Part shown: piece by piece, positions 23,988 to 32,174 of the stretch
How the letters are laid out: every line of letters starts with the position of its first letter
Numbering within the stretch: the stretch's first letter is position 1
Assembly: GCA_018333525.1 (NCBI GenBank)
Contig: JAGXTF010000108.1
Location: forward strand, 1-35,704
Origin: Bacteroidota bacterium
GTDB taxonomy: Bacteria > Bacteroidota > Bacteroidia > NS11-12g > UBA955
Reading direction: 5' to 3'
Length of the DNA: 35,704 bases
Program-made: the position numbers and the translations under genes
Notes under the pieces: generated by a model
Told to the model about the DNA's origin: nothing
Databases searched by the model: none
Seen by the model: only the letters and a program-made list of their open reading frames with translations

Positions 23988-25250
23988 TTATTTGCTCTCC
24001 ATTTTTATGAATCCTTCGCTATCCATTAGCATTTGCCCGTTAGTAGCAACAACATCGTTGGATTTAATTCCAGAAATAATTGCAGTCCAATCACCTGATT
24101 TATCTCCCGTTTCTACGCGCCGTGTTCTGAACAATCCGTCCAGCTTCACAAAAACCACAGAGTTCAAGCCCAGATTGACAATTGACGAAGAAGGAACGAA
24201 AAGTCCCATTGTTTTCTTGTCATTAAATCGGGCTTTTACAAGAGTCCCGATTTGAATGTCTTCGCCAGGATTGCTGATATAAACCCTAACCGTGATTATC
24301 TTTTTATTTTCTCTTATTGCAGGCTCAACAAAATCAATGATAGCCTCCATAGGCTGATCCTTGCGCCCATCTATTTCAAGGGTTATTTTCTGGCCTGCTT
24401 TTACTGACCCTTGAGCTTCAGGGAAAACATCTAATAAGGCCAATACCCTTTGCGTGTTATAAATATTAAAAATGGTCTGTCCTTTGGGAAAATACATCCC
24501 TTCTCTTATAGGTAATTCCGATGCAGTTGTAGCTGATGAAGCCATAACTTCATTACCCATTTGTGAATTATCGGTGCCTTGAGCTACGCCATGCAGATGA
24601 CCAGAATAAGGACTATAAATGGTTATGGTGCCGGATATTTCACCACTGGTTTTGAGCTTTTCAACCTGCTCCACCGCAAGACCAAGAAGCATTAACTTTT
24701 GTTCAGAGGCCTGAATCAAGGAAATATTATCCGCATCGTTTTTCCATATAAACAGAAAATTTCGCTGCTCAACCTCAAGGTCTTTACTGTAAATATCCAT
24801 CAACTTTTGTCCCTTGCTAATCACCTGGTATTGTGAACGTACATAGAGCTTTTCAATCCTACCTGAAACTCTGGCAGACACTGTATTTATCAATCTTGGA
24901 TCATATGTGATTCTTCCCAAAGCCATAACACTGGTCGGAATCACCTTTTCAACCGGATGAGTGGTCTTGACCTGACTGATGACATATTGGTTGGTAGGCT
25001 TTAGTAAAATGTCCAGCGATCGGTCTGCGGCCTTTGTTCCATCTTTGAGTTTCTCTACCAGCACCATCCCACAAATCGGGCAGTTACCTGGTGCATATCG
25101 CACTATCTCAGGATGCATAGGACAAGTGTAAATATGACGTTCCTCATGCTCGGCATGATTTTTATGCCCGGTAGCTTCTTTTTTTCCGGTACATCCCAAA
25201 ACCAAACTGCAACACAGGAACATTAATATTTTTAAAATTACACTTTTCAA
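23988..25250 (-). CDS. cusB: RND efflux periplasmic adaptor with heavy-metal-binding domain, CusB type
   Basis: The 420-residue lipoprotein (lipobox LVLGC, C20) has a His-rich spacer (HKNHAEHEERH) and then a heavy-metal-binding domain, YTCPMHPEI at 41-49 and CPICGM at 57-62. An adaptor body follows: TSVMALGRITYDPRLINTVSARVSGRIEKLYVRS, a hairpin, GTITIYSPYSGHLHGV, GMYFPKGQTIFNIYN and the barrel GLFVPSSSIVNLGLNSVVFVKL. In CusB the N-terminal methionine-rich part takes Cu(I)/Ag(I) from a chaperone; here the metal domain would do that. The start is a TTG at 25250, as the only alternative (ATG at residue 10) would cut into the signal peptide. It follows the TolC-like gene by nine bases. Confidence 0.9.
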   Translation of the reverse strand: MKSVILKILMFLCCSLVLGCTGKKEATGHKNHAEHEERHIYTCPMHPEIVRYAPGNCPICGMVLVEKLKDGTKAADRSLDILLKPTNQYVISQVKTTHPVEKVIPTSVMALGRITYDPRLINTVSARVSGRIEKLYVRSQYQVISKGQKLMDIYSKDLEVEQRNFLFIWKNDADNISLIQASEQKLMLLGLAVEQVEKLKTSGEISGTITIYSPYSGHLHGVAQGTDNSQMGNEVMASSATTASELPIREGMYFPKGQTIFNIYNTQRVLALLDVFPEAQGSVKAGQKITLEIDGRKDQPMEAIIDFVEPAIRENKKIITVRVYISNPGEDIQIGTLVKARFNDKKTMGLFVPSSSIVNLGLNSVVFVKLDGLFRTRRVETGDKSGDWTAIISGIKSNDVVATNGQMLMDSEGFIKMESK

Positions 25251-25259
25251 TGGTCGGTT

Positions 25260-26528
25260 TTACTTTATTTCAAGTTGTTTTTCATATTGCACTTGTAACT
25301 GTAGCAAATCGTTTAAAAGGTCAAGATAACCCAATTGAGATACCTTGAGGTTTTGCCAGGCATCGAGGACCATAAACAACTCCTCTGTATTCTGTTCATA
25401 GGCCAATAGTAAAGTTTGATAGTTTTTTTGTAATGACGGAATAATCGTTTTTTCATAAAGGCCGATCTGCAGCTTTTTATTTCTGATCTGAAATTTGATA
25501 TTTTCAAGGTTCCCCGTAGTTGCATTGATAAGAGATTCTTGTCTGCTCTTCAATGCTTCAATTTCAAAACCCAACCCGGTTATGGATGATTTGTACATCC
25601 TGGATGACCAGGGTGCAATCGGAACGGTCATCATGGCCATAAGACTGAACAATTGCGGCTGTTTTCCGAAAGTAAACATGTGATCGTACCGTAATCCAAA
25701 ATCAGGTAAGCGTTTGGAATATTCTAAAAGTTGCTTTGATCTTAACAAATTGATATTCGCTGATAAGGCCCTGTATTCACTGCGCTTGCTCGTTATCTCC
25801 GCGGAATCAACCAATAATGAGTCATAGTTTTTCAGTGAAAAAATTGAATCAATATCAAACTCCATATTCTTATCCCTTGCCATTAAAGTATTCAGCTCCA
25901 CCATCAATTGCCTGATTTCTGTTTCGGCCATCAGTTTCATCTGTTGCACTTCGCCGAGCATTGCCTTTGCCTTATAATAAGCGCTGAGCTTATCCATGCC
26001 ATAGGTGTATCTAATTTCAGTGGATTTGATTATGTATTCCAACAGGGCTTCATTTTCTGACAGTATTTTAAGTTTCCTTTTTAGTACCTGCCATTCGTAA
26101 TAGCGCATTTTAGCCATGCCAAACATCTCATTCCTGGTCGCCCCTTGCATCTCCCTTTCAATGTTGACCATGCTTTGCATATAATCTGCATTGGCATCCA
26201 ATTTTTTGGGGTTCGTGAACATTTGTTGCGCTGAGAACATGACCGAACCCATTCCGGTATTCGAACCATCCGCTTTCCACATCATTGGGTTATATGGCGT
26301 CATAAAAAACCCTGTTCCAAACTGAGGTGGTTCCAGCGCTTTAGCTCCTTTCGCGTAGGCAGCATAAGCATTGGCCTGAGCTTCGTACATTTTCAACTCA
26401 GGGTGGTTTTTCTCGATGACATTCAATATACTGTCGAGGTTTATTACCTGGGCTGAACTATTTATTGTGTTGAATAAAAATCCAACAATTAAAATAGCGT
26501 TTACGTAAAATATCTTTTGCCTATTCAT
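25260..26528 (-). CDS. TolC-family outer-membrane efflux channel (CusC-like)
   Basis: The 422-residue product has a signal peptide (about 1-26, ending SSAQ). It then follows the OEP/TolC pattern of two similar halves of long helices: NLDSILNVIEKNHPELKMYEAQANAYAAYAKGAKALEPP at the start, and a second half around 240-420 with RALSANINLLRSKQLLEYSKRLPDFGLRY. Between the helices, segments such as TVPIAPWSSRMYKSS match the barrel turns. It forms the duct through the outer membrane for the RND pump. A Met-rich segment near 70-105 (FFMTPYNPMMW, GMGSVMFSAQQMF) may interact with copper or silver, as in other Bacteroidota copper channels. It lies between the pump genes and the two adaptors. Confidence 0.9.
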   Translation of the reverse strand: MNRQKIFYVNAILIVGFLFNTINSSAQVINLDSILNVIEKNHPELKMYEAQANAYAAYAKGAKALEPPQFGTGFFMTPYNPMMWKADGSNTGMGSVMFSAQQMFTNPKKLDANADYMQSMVNIEREMQGATRNEMFGMAKMRYYEWQVLKRKLKILSENEALLEYIIKSTEIRYTYGMDKLSAYYKAKAMLGEVQQMKLMAETEIRQLMVELNTLMARDKNMEFDIDSIFSLKNYDSLLVDSAEITSKRSEYRALSANINLLRSKQLLEYSKRLPDFGLRYDHMFTFGKQPQLFSLMAMMTVPIAPWSSRMYKSSITGLGFEIEALKSRQESLINATTGNLENIKFQIRNKKLQIGLYEKTIIPSLQKNYQTLLLAYEQNTEELFMVLDAWQNLKVSQLGYLDLLNDLLQLQVQYEKQLEIK

Positions 26529-26546
26529 TGCGCCTATTTGTACATT

Positions 26547-28469
26547 TTAATCTTCAAACTCTTTCACTATTAATTTGCCATGCTTTCGCAATTCATATTC
26601 CCTTACCATGGCGTATAGCACAGGTAAAACTATTAACACAAATAACGTAGATGTAATTAATCCAAAAACGAATGGTATCGTAATGGGTTTCATCACATCA
26701 CTGCCAGTTCCTGTGGCCAGTAAAACCGGTAATAAGCCTAGTATATCTACTAAGACGGTCATTAGTTTTGGTCTCAATCTCAGCGCGGCACCATCATAAA
26801 TAGCATCCTCAATATCCTGCTTTGTCATTGCAGTATTTGCCGCTTTAACTTTATTTACTTTCTTATAAATAGAGTTGTTCATATACACCAGCATTAATAC
26901 ACCTGTCTCTACCGCTACACCGAAAAGTGCAATAAATCCAACTGCCACCGCCACTGAAAAATTAACACCAAAGAAGTGCAGGGAATATGCGCCTCCTACC
27001 AGTGCAACCGGCACCGCTGAAAGTACAATCAGAACTTCGCGAAAAGTGTGAAATGTGAAGTATAGAATTACCATAATAATGACCAGAACAATTGGAATGA
27101 TTAATCTTAACCTCTCATTGGCTCTTACCTGATTTTCATATTGGCCACTCCATGACAGGAAATATCCCCGGGGTAGCTTCTTAATCGCTGCCGACAGTTT
27201 CTTTTTTGCATCGTTTACTGTACTACCCAAATCTCTCTCACGTACATTAAACAACAGCGTTCCTCTAAGCATTGCATTCTCAGAAGTTATCATGGGCGGG
27301 CCTTCTGTAATTGCAATATCCGCAACAGAAGAAAGTGGTATTGGACCATAATCCATGGTTTGAAGCTGCATTCTTTTCAGCTTATCCAATTTGTCCCTAA
27401 AGTCTTGTGCAAAACGAATATTGACAGTAAAGCGCTGCCGGCCTTCAATAGTTGTGGTCGCATTCATGCCACCCAAAGCCGTTTCAATAAACATGTTTAC
27501 ATCATCTACCGATAAACCATACCGCCCTATTTCATCCTTTTTGATCTTTATTTCGATATATTTTCCGCCAACAATTGGATCTACGTACAGATCCTTTACC
27601 CCATCCACTCCTTCAAGTTCTTTTTTGAACATTTGGGCCAGTTGGTTAATGGTATCCAGATTTTGACCATAAACTTTAACCCCAACATCGGTTCTGATTC
27701 CGGTTGAAAGCATGTTAATCCTGTTGATAATAGGTTGAGTCCAGCCGTTAATTACACCCGGAATCTGCATTTTGGAATTCAGCTCAGTGATAATATCATT
27801 TTTAGACAGTCCTTTTCTCCATTCAGATTGGGGTTTTAATAAAATAATGGTCTCGATCATACTAATTGGCGCATTATCGGTTGCTGTGCTTGCCCGACCT
27901 GCTTTTCCGAGAACATTGCTAACCTCAGGCACAGTCATAATTATTTTATCCTGAACCTGCATGATTCTTTTTATTTCAGAATTGGAAACATCAGGTAATG
28001 TAACTGGCATGAAGAGCAAAGAGCCTTCATCAAGAGGTGGCATAAACTCGGTACCAAGGTTCAGTACTACGGGGACACTTCCCAGCACCAATGCCATACT
28101 CAAAGCAAGTGTTGTTTTCTTCCACTTTAAGCACCAACGGATGATAGGATTATACATCCATAGAAAAAATCTGGAAACAGGATGTTTGCTCTCCGGTCGG
28201 ACATTGCCTTTTAGTAATAACGTCATGAGAACAGGAACCAGAAAAATGGCCACGAATGCAGAACCTATCATGGCAAAGGTTTTTGTCCAAACCAGCGGCG
28301 AGAAAAGTTTATGCTCTTGCCCGGTGAGAAACAGAATTGGGCTAAATGAAACCAGCGTTATCAAAATAGAATTGAATACCGCTTTACCTATTAGCTTGGA
28401 CGAGGCTTCTATTCGTTTTTCTCTTTCTTTGTTAGACAACATTTCCTTTTTCTTTTTTATTGAAAACAT
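26547..28469 (-). CDS. cusA: CusA-type RND pump, C-terminal part (helices 5-12)
   Basis: The 640-residue ORF holds the rest of a heavy-metal RND pump: ILITLVSFSPILFLTGQE (helix 5), the second periplasmic domain with MLSTGIRTDVGVKVYG (the Met is where I expect a metal-relay methionine of CusA), and helices 8-12. GVAVETGVLMLVYMNNS carries the proton-relay Glu of helix 10, and LRPKLMTVLVDILGLLPVLLATGTGSDVMKPI supplies the Lys of helix 11. Added to the 420-residue front ORF it makes about 1,060 residues, normal for CusA. The ATG at 28469 overlaps the stop of the front ORF by one base, and the first 20 residues (MFSIKKKKEMLSNKERE) replace the usual cytoplasmic loop. No essential region seems lost. 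Confidence 0.85.
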   Translation of the reverse strand: MFSIKKKKEMLSNKEREKRIEASSKLIGKAVFNSILITLVSFSPILFLTGQEHKLFSPLVWTKTFAMIGSAFVAIFLVPVLMTLLLKGNVRPESKHPVSRFFLWMYNPIIRWCLKWKKTTLALSMALVLGSVPVVLNLGTEFMPPLDEGSLLFMPVTLPDVSNSEIKRIMQVQDKIIMTVPEVSNVLGKAGRASTATDNAPISMIETIILLKPQSEWRKGLSKNDIITELNSKMQIPGVINGWTQPIINRINMLSTGIRTDVGVKVYGQNLDTINQLAQMFKKELEGVDGVKDLYVDPIVGGKYIEIKIKKDEIGRYGLSVDDVNMFIETALGGMNATTTIEGRQRFTVNIRFAQDFRDKLDKLKRMQLQTMDYGPIPLSSVADIAITEGPPMITSENAMLRGTLLFNVRERDLGSTVNDAKKKLSAAIKKLPRGYFLSWSGQYENQVRANERLRLIIPIVLVIIMVILYFTFHTFREVLIVLSAVPVALVGGAYSLHFFGVNFSVAVAVGFIALFGVAVETGVLMLVYMNNSIYKKVNKVKAANTAMTKQDIEDAIYDGAALRLRPKLMTVLVDILGLLPVLLATGTGSDVMKPITIPFVFGLITSTLFVLIVLPVLYAMVREYELRKHGKLIVKEFED

Positions 28470-29731
28470 TAACTATCCTCCCCGCTTATAGACTTCATTG
28501 AATTTTCTACCATTACAATACCTGCATCCACCAGGTCACCAACCGCCAACGCCACTCCTGCAAGTGACATAATATTGGAAGTAATTCCGAACCACCCCAT
28601 CATAATAAATGATATAAGAACCGCCATGGGAATGGTAATAATTACGACCAGAGCACTTCTTACATGTAACAGAAATAGGAACAAGACAATGGCAACAACT
28701 ATTATTTCTTCCACTACTGCATTTTTAAGTGTAGATATGGTGGCATCAATCAGGTCAGATCTATCGTAAGCCACCTTAAATTTAACACCTTGCGGTAATC
28801 CCTTTTCAAGGTCTGTTAATTTCTCTTTGATGCGTTCAATCACGTCCTTGGCATTTTCGCCATAGCGCATCACCACAATCCCACCAACTTTCTCACCTTC
28901 ACCGTTTTCATCTACGATTCCAAGTCTGAGTTCGCCTCCCATCTGTACAGCGGCCACATCCTTAACTCTCACTGGCACGGAGTTTATTGTTCTAAGTGGG
29001 ATATTTTCTATTTCTTTTATATCCTTAATATAACCCGATCCTTTGATGATATATCCGATATCAGATTGCTCAAATTTTCGTCCTCCAACATCATTATTAT
29101 TGGCTTTTACCTTGTTGGCGACATCCATTAAAAGGATATCATAGTAACGCAGTTTGTATGGGTCTACAACGATTTGATACTGTCGCTGAAATCCACCAAA
29201 GGAAGCAACTTCACTCACCCCCTCCACGGTTTGTAAGCCAAAACGAACATACCAATCCTGCAAAGCCCTCAGCTCACCCAGATCATAACCTGGAGCATCC
29301 AGCGTGTACCAGTAAATATGCCCTAGCCCGGTACCATCCGGTCCCAAGGTTGGTGTAATTCCTTCCGGAAGTAATCGTTGCGCATAGTTCAATCGTTCCA
29401 GCACTCTGGTGCGGGCCCAATAAATATCAGCAGCATCATCGAAAATTACAAAAACGAAACTCATCCCAAACATGCTGTTCGCTCTAATATTCTTCACTTT
29501 GGGAATTCCCTGAAGATTGCTCACCAGCGGGTATGTAATCTGATCCTCAATGATTTGTGGATTGCGACCCATCCATTCTGTGAAGATGATAACCTGGTTT
29601 TCTGAAAGATCAGGTATAGCGTCAACCGGGGTATTTTTTACAGAATAAATTCCGTAACCAGCAACCCCAGCAGCGATGAGGAGAACTATAATCCGGTTTT
29701 TAAGGGCCCATGTTATGAAATTGCCTATCAT
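28469..29731 (-). CDS. cusA: CusA-type RND pump, N-terminal part (helices 1-4)
   Basis: The 420-residue ORF begins like every HME-RND pump (FITWALKNRIIVLLIAAGVAGYGIYSVKNTPVDAIPDLSENQVII). It continues through the first periplasmic domain with RANSMFGMSFVFVIF, YARTRVLERL-like and LGHIYWYTLDAPGYDLGELRALQDWYVRFGLQTVEGVSEVASFGG segments, to helices 2-4 with AVGDLVDAGIVMVENSM. D402 is the proton-relay Asp (CusA D405 by family knowledge). It stops eighteen residues later in the loop before helix 5, at a TAA (28471-28469) overlapping the next ATG. Cu(I)/Ag(I) is the most likely substrate given the adaptor metal domain and the multicopper oxidase nearby. It overlaps the preceding small gene by 4 bases. 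Confidence 0.85.
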   Translation of the reverse strand: MIGNFITWALKNRIIVLLIAAGVAGYGIYSVKNTPVDAIPDLSENQVIIFTEWMGRNPQIIEDQITYPLVSNLQGIPKVKNIRANSMFGMSFVFVIFDDAADIYWARTRVLERLNYAQRLLPEGITPTLGPDGTGLGHIYWYTLDAPGYDLGELRALQDWYVRFGLQTVEGVSEVASFGGFQRQYQIVVDPYKLRYYDILLMDVANKVKANNNDVGGRKFEQSDIGYIIKGSGYIKDIKEIENIPLRTINSVPVRVKDVAAVQMGGELRLGIVDENGEGEKVGGIVVMRYGENAKDVIERIKEKLTDLEKGLPQGVKFKVAYDRSDLIDATISTLKNAVVEEIIVVAIVLFLFLLHVRSALVVIITIPMAVLISFIMMGWFGITSNIMSLAGVALAVGDLVDAGIVMVENSMKSISGEDS

Positions 29732-30024
29732 TGGTTGCTTATTTTTCCCTTTGATAGAATAAATTTATGTGGCATTTGATTTTTATCTAAATGTTCATTT
29801 AAAATACCATCTATTAAAAAAATCAAAGCATTTAAAGCTTGCTTCTTTGTTCTCCCGGAAACAACTTTACAACTGTATCGTTCATACTCTATTTTGCCAT
29901 TGTCCATATTATCCACTGCTTTTATCACGTGGTTTATTTGAAGTCTACCGGTAACAATATTTTGACCAATTGCCGCATGCGTGAGGATTGCGGTGATAAA
30001 CAATATGACAGGCCTTAACCTCAT
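29728..30024 (-). CDS. Small secreted protein of unknown function
   Basis: The ATG at 30024 gives 98 residues with a clean signal peptide (RLRPVILFITAILTHAAIGQ); the longer frame begins with a TTG at 30066 and adds 14 charged residues. The mature part has one Cys (SCKVVSGRTKKQAL) and no recognised domain; the VTGRLQINHVIKAVDNM opening might be beta-structured. Its stop overlaps the start of the pump gene by 4 bases, so it belongs to the copper efflux operon, where it may be a small periplasmic accessory. Homologues in comparable operons would be the test of that. Confidence 0.6.
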   Translation of the reverse strand: MRLRPVILFITAILTHAAIGQNIVTGRLQINHVIKAVDNMDNGKIEYERYSCKVVSGRTKKQALNALIFLIDGILNEHLDKNQMPHKFILSKGKISNQ

Positions 30025-30070
30025 CCAGTCGTAATTAATTTGTATTCTTTTCGCATCATCTTCCAAATGT

Positions 30071-30553
30071 TTATTTATGACTTAGTGATTTTTCCGCATC
30101 ATCCAACATATTATTCAAACACCACCTGCAATACCAATCTGCAACGAGGAAAGAAATGATTTTATAAAACAATCCTTTTGGTTTTTCATAGCTGATTGAT
30201 AATTCGGCATCTGTACCGTGAGCTTTTTCTGAAACTTCCAAATGCATCTGATACCATGAGTAAATGATAAGCTTGGTAGGTCCAATGGTCTCCCAGGTTT
30301 TTTCTTTGCCTTCAATCCACTTAGTTACTTCCACGGTAAAGTCCATCGCCATCCCCATCATTCTTCCATACCATCTATATTTGGTTCCGAGACCGGTTTT
30401 ATTTTCAGAGAGATATTGCAGATTTAGTTTGCTGCCCATCATCATCATAGAAGAATTGGTCATGTGCATTCCAGTAACCCCAAGATCGTCGATGTTTTTA
30501 AAAACCGCATCGGGAGAAAAATAATAGTGTTTTGAATTCTTTATTGTTTTCAT
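30071..30553 (-). CDS. SRPBCC-fold protein
   Basis: The 160-residue protein has the START/SRPBCC (Bet v 1-like) pattern: an initial strand with YYFSPDAVFKNIDDLG, a long beta-sheet (GLGTKYRWYGRMMGMAMDFTVEVTKWIEGKEKTWETIG, then YSWYQMHLEVSEKAHGTDAELSISYE) and a C-terminal helix (WYCRWCLNNMLDDAEKSL). It has no signal peptide, so it is cytoplasmic. The fold binds hydrophobic ligands; nothing here reveals which. MMMMGSKL and GRMMGMAM are Met-rich and might bear on copper, but that is speculative. It sits 46 bases before the small secreted protein in the copper gene row. Confidence 0.78.
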   Translation of the reverse strand: MKTIKNSKHYYFSPDAVFKNIDDLGVTGMHMTNSSMMMMGSKLNLQYLSENKTGLGTKYRWYGRMMGMAMDFTVEVTKWIEGKEKTWETIGPTKLIIYSWYQMHLEVSEKAHGTDAELSISYEKPKGLFYKIISFLVADWYCRWCLNNMLDDAEKSLSHK

Positions 30554-30560
30554 TTAAAAT

Positions 30561-30707
30561 TCATTGCTTAACCAAACCTATTGCTTTGACCAAAGAGTCA
30601 GAATTCGCGTTTTTCTGTGTATTTTTATTATAGTTTCCACAACTGGGAAATAACAGGATTAATGTAGTGGATAGGAGGACCTTTGCACAAGCAATGAAAC
30701 GCATCAT
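30561..30707 (-). CDS. Very small lipoprotein
   Basis: The ATG at 30707 gives 48 residues that are mostly a signal peptide ending in a lipobox FPSC (C23 in this frame), followed by about 25 polar residues (GNYNKNTQKNANSDSLVK). A longer frame opens at an ATG at 30767. It lies seven bases upstream of the SRPBCC gene. It may be a copper-island lipoprotein; no domain is visible. Confidence 0.55.
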   Translation of the reverse strand: MMRFIACAKVLLSTTLILLFPSCGNYNKNTQKNANSDSLVKAIGLVKQ

Positions 30708-30794
30708 TGTAAATTTATCTACAACATTTTTTAACAAATACGTATCGAAATGATTTATAAACAGCATGAATTATTTTGTGAAACATGGTCTTGT

Positions 30795-32174
30795 TTATTG
30801 TTTAATAATTTTTTGAGTTAGAACCTTGGTTCCAATCCGCACCTGAATTAGATATATTCCATTCTGAAGCCCGGAAATGTCAAGAACTGCGTTTACACTT
30901 CTTACAGGCGAACTCAATAGTGTCTTACCGAGCATAGTCTGTATCTGAATTTCACCTGTTTCAAAAACAATATTATCTGCAAGCTCAACATGTATCAAAG
31001 ATTCAGCGGGATTTGGGTATATCTGAATATCAACTTCGTCTATAACCTTTGTACTCAATGGCCAAACCGCATTATTGTCAATCATGTAAGCCTTTTTATT
31101 GGTTTTATCTACGAAATAGATCCTTCCGTCTGGTCCCACCTTAATACCCATGGGGTCGGGGTTTGCTGTGTATGTAAGTTTTATTCTACCAACTTCATTA
31201 AAATTATCAGAAATGTTGTAAATAATTATTTCATCTGTGCCATTGTCTGATATTATGAGTCTGTCACCGTAAATATCGATACCAACAGGTGCTACCAATC
31301 CTTTAATTAAGGTGTCAATCATGGTAATCCCGCGAAATTCATAATATCCCCCATCAAGGGTTTCGGAGTTGATTTGAGCTATAGTGCCATTATAAGACCC
31401 GGATGTAATGTCGATTTGAAATACTCTTTTTCCAATGGGATCACAACCATACAAAAACTTGCGATTTTGATCAATGACAATGTGCGCAGGTAAAGTAGAG
31501 TGTCGTGTAAATTTGAAATCAGAATATACTCTCACTCCACCATCGCCGTGGTCTGCTTGACCAGGGCCATGGTCGCTATTGAAATCATATCTCTTGATAG
31601 TGCCATCATAGCCAGACATTACCCAATAAACGTTGTCTCGTTCAAAGGCAATTCCTTTGCCATAGGGACTTTGATGTATCATATCCAAATGGCTTCCGTT
31701 GAATTGCGTTGTACTTGGATTTCCTACTACACCATAAATACTCAAATTCCCTGGCCAAAGGGTTGGACCAGTGTATTTGCCTGTTGAGTGATTCGCATCT
31801 AAAATATCCTGTGATGTAGTCCAATTGCTATCCCCAAAAGCCAAGGAACTTGCCAAAGCCATAAAATGCCAGGCATTGCCATCCTTTACATATTTCCACG
31901 TGCGATTGCTTTGATTGGCTTTTGAGACAATGACTGTACTACCTCCTGAATTGAAGGTTCCCTGATTCAAAATCCAAAGTTCATTTGGTCGCTTTGATTG
32001 ATCTGGATAGAAATCCAAATCCATCGGCGAAGACAGTGAATTTAGAGTTGAAGCAACAACCACAAATCGGTTGCTGTCCGGATTTACCACATATGCGTCG
32101 ATATTTTGTTGGGCGCGAACTAGTGCGCAACAAGCATATATAACGCTTGCGCATACCAATATTTGTTTTTTCAT
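30795..32174 (-). CDS. T9SS-exported NHL/beta-propeller-like protein
   Basis: The 459-residue product has a signal peptide (about 1-21, ending VRAQ). The body has propeller-type repeats: SSPMDLDFYP, ELWILNQGTFNSGGSTVIV, FERDNVYWVMSGYDGTIKRYDF, LYGCDPIGKRVFQIDI, APVGIDIYGDRLIISDNGTDEIIIYNI and DPMGIKVGPDGRIYFVDKTNKKAYMI. Each pairs an APxGI/DPxGI turn with a later strand, as in NHL and lactonase-like propellers. A T9SS type A domain starts at about 385 (IYPNPAES ... NGIYLIQV). It overlaps the multicopper oxidase gene by 4 bases, so the two proteins are made together and exported by the same route. The propeller may dock onto or support the oxidase. Confidence 0.82.
   Translation of the reverse strand: MKKQILVCASVIYACCALVRAQQNIDAYVVNPDSNRFVVVASTLNSLSSPMDLDFYPDQSKRPNELWILNQGTFNSGGSTVIVSKANQSNRTWKYVKDGNAWHFMALASSLAFGDSNWTTSQDILDANHSTGKYTGPTLWPGNLSIYGVVGNPSTTQFNGSHLDMIHQSPYGKGIAFERDNVYWVMSGYDGTIKRYDFNSDHGPGQADHGDGGVRVYSDFKFTRHSTLPAHIVIDQNRKFLYGCDPIGKRVFQIDITSGSYNGTIAQINSETLDGGYYEFRGITMIDTLIKGLVAPVGIDIYGDRLIISDNGTDEIIIYNISDNFNEVGRIKLTYTANPDPMGIKVGPDGRIYFVDKTNKKAYMIDNNAVWPLSTKVIDEVDIQIYPNPAESLIHVELADNIVFETGEIQIQTMLGKTLLSSPVRSVNAVLDISGLQNGIYLIQVRIGTKVLTQKIIKQ

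Noticed and set aside
22616-24255. Plus-strand ORFs of 103, 207, 131 and 112 residues opposite the adaptor genes
   Set aside because: They are the antisense of clear RND adaptor genes, with low-complexity composition and no motif; treated as shadows.
28460-28480. Programmed ribosomal frameshift in the pump gene
   Set aside because: No slippery heptamer precedes the stop, and the back frame is closed by a TAG six bases before its ATG, so re-initiation fits better than slippage.
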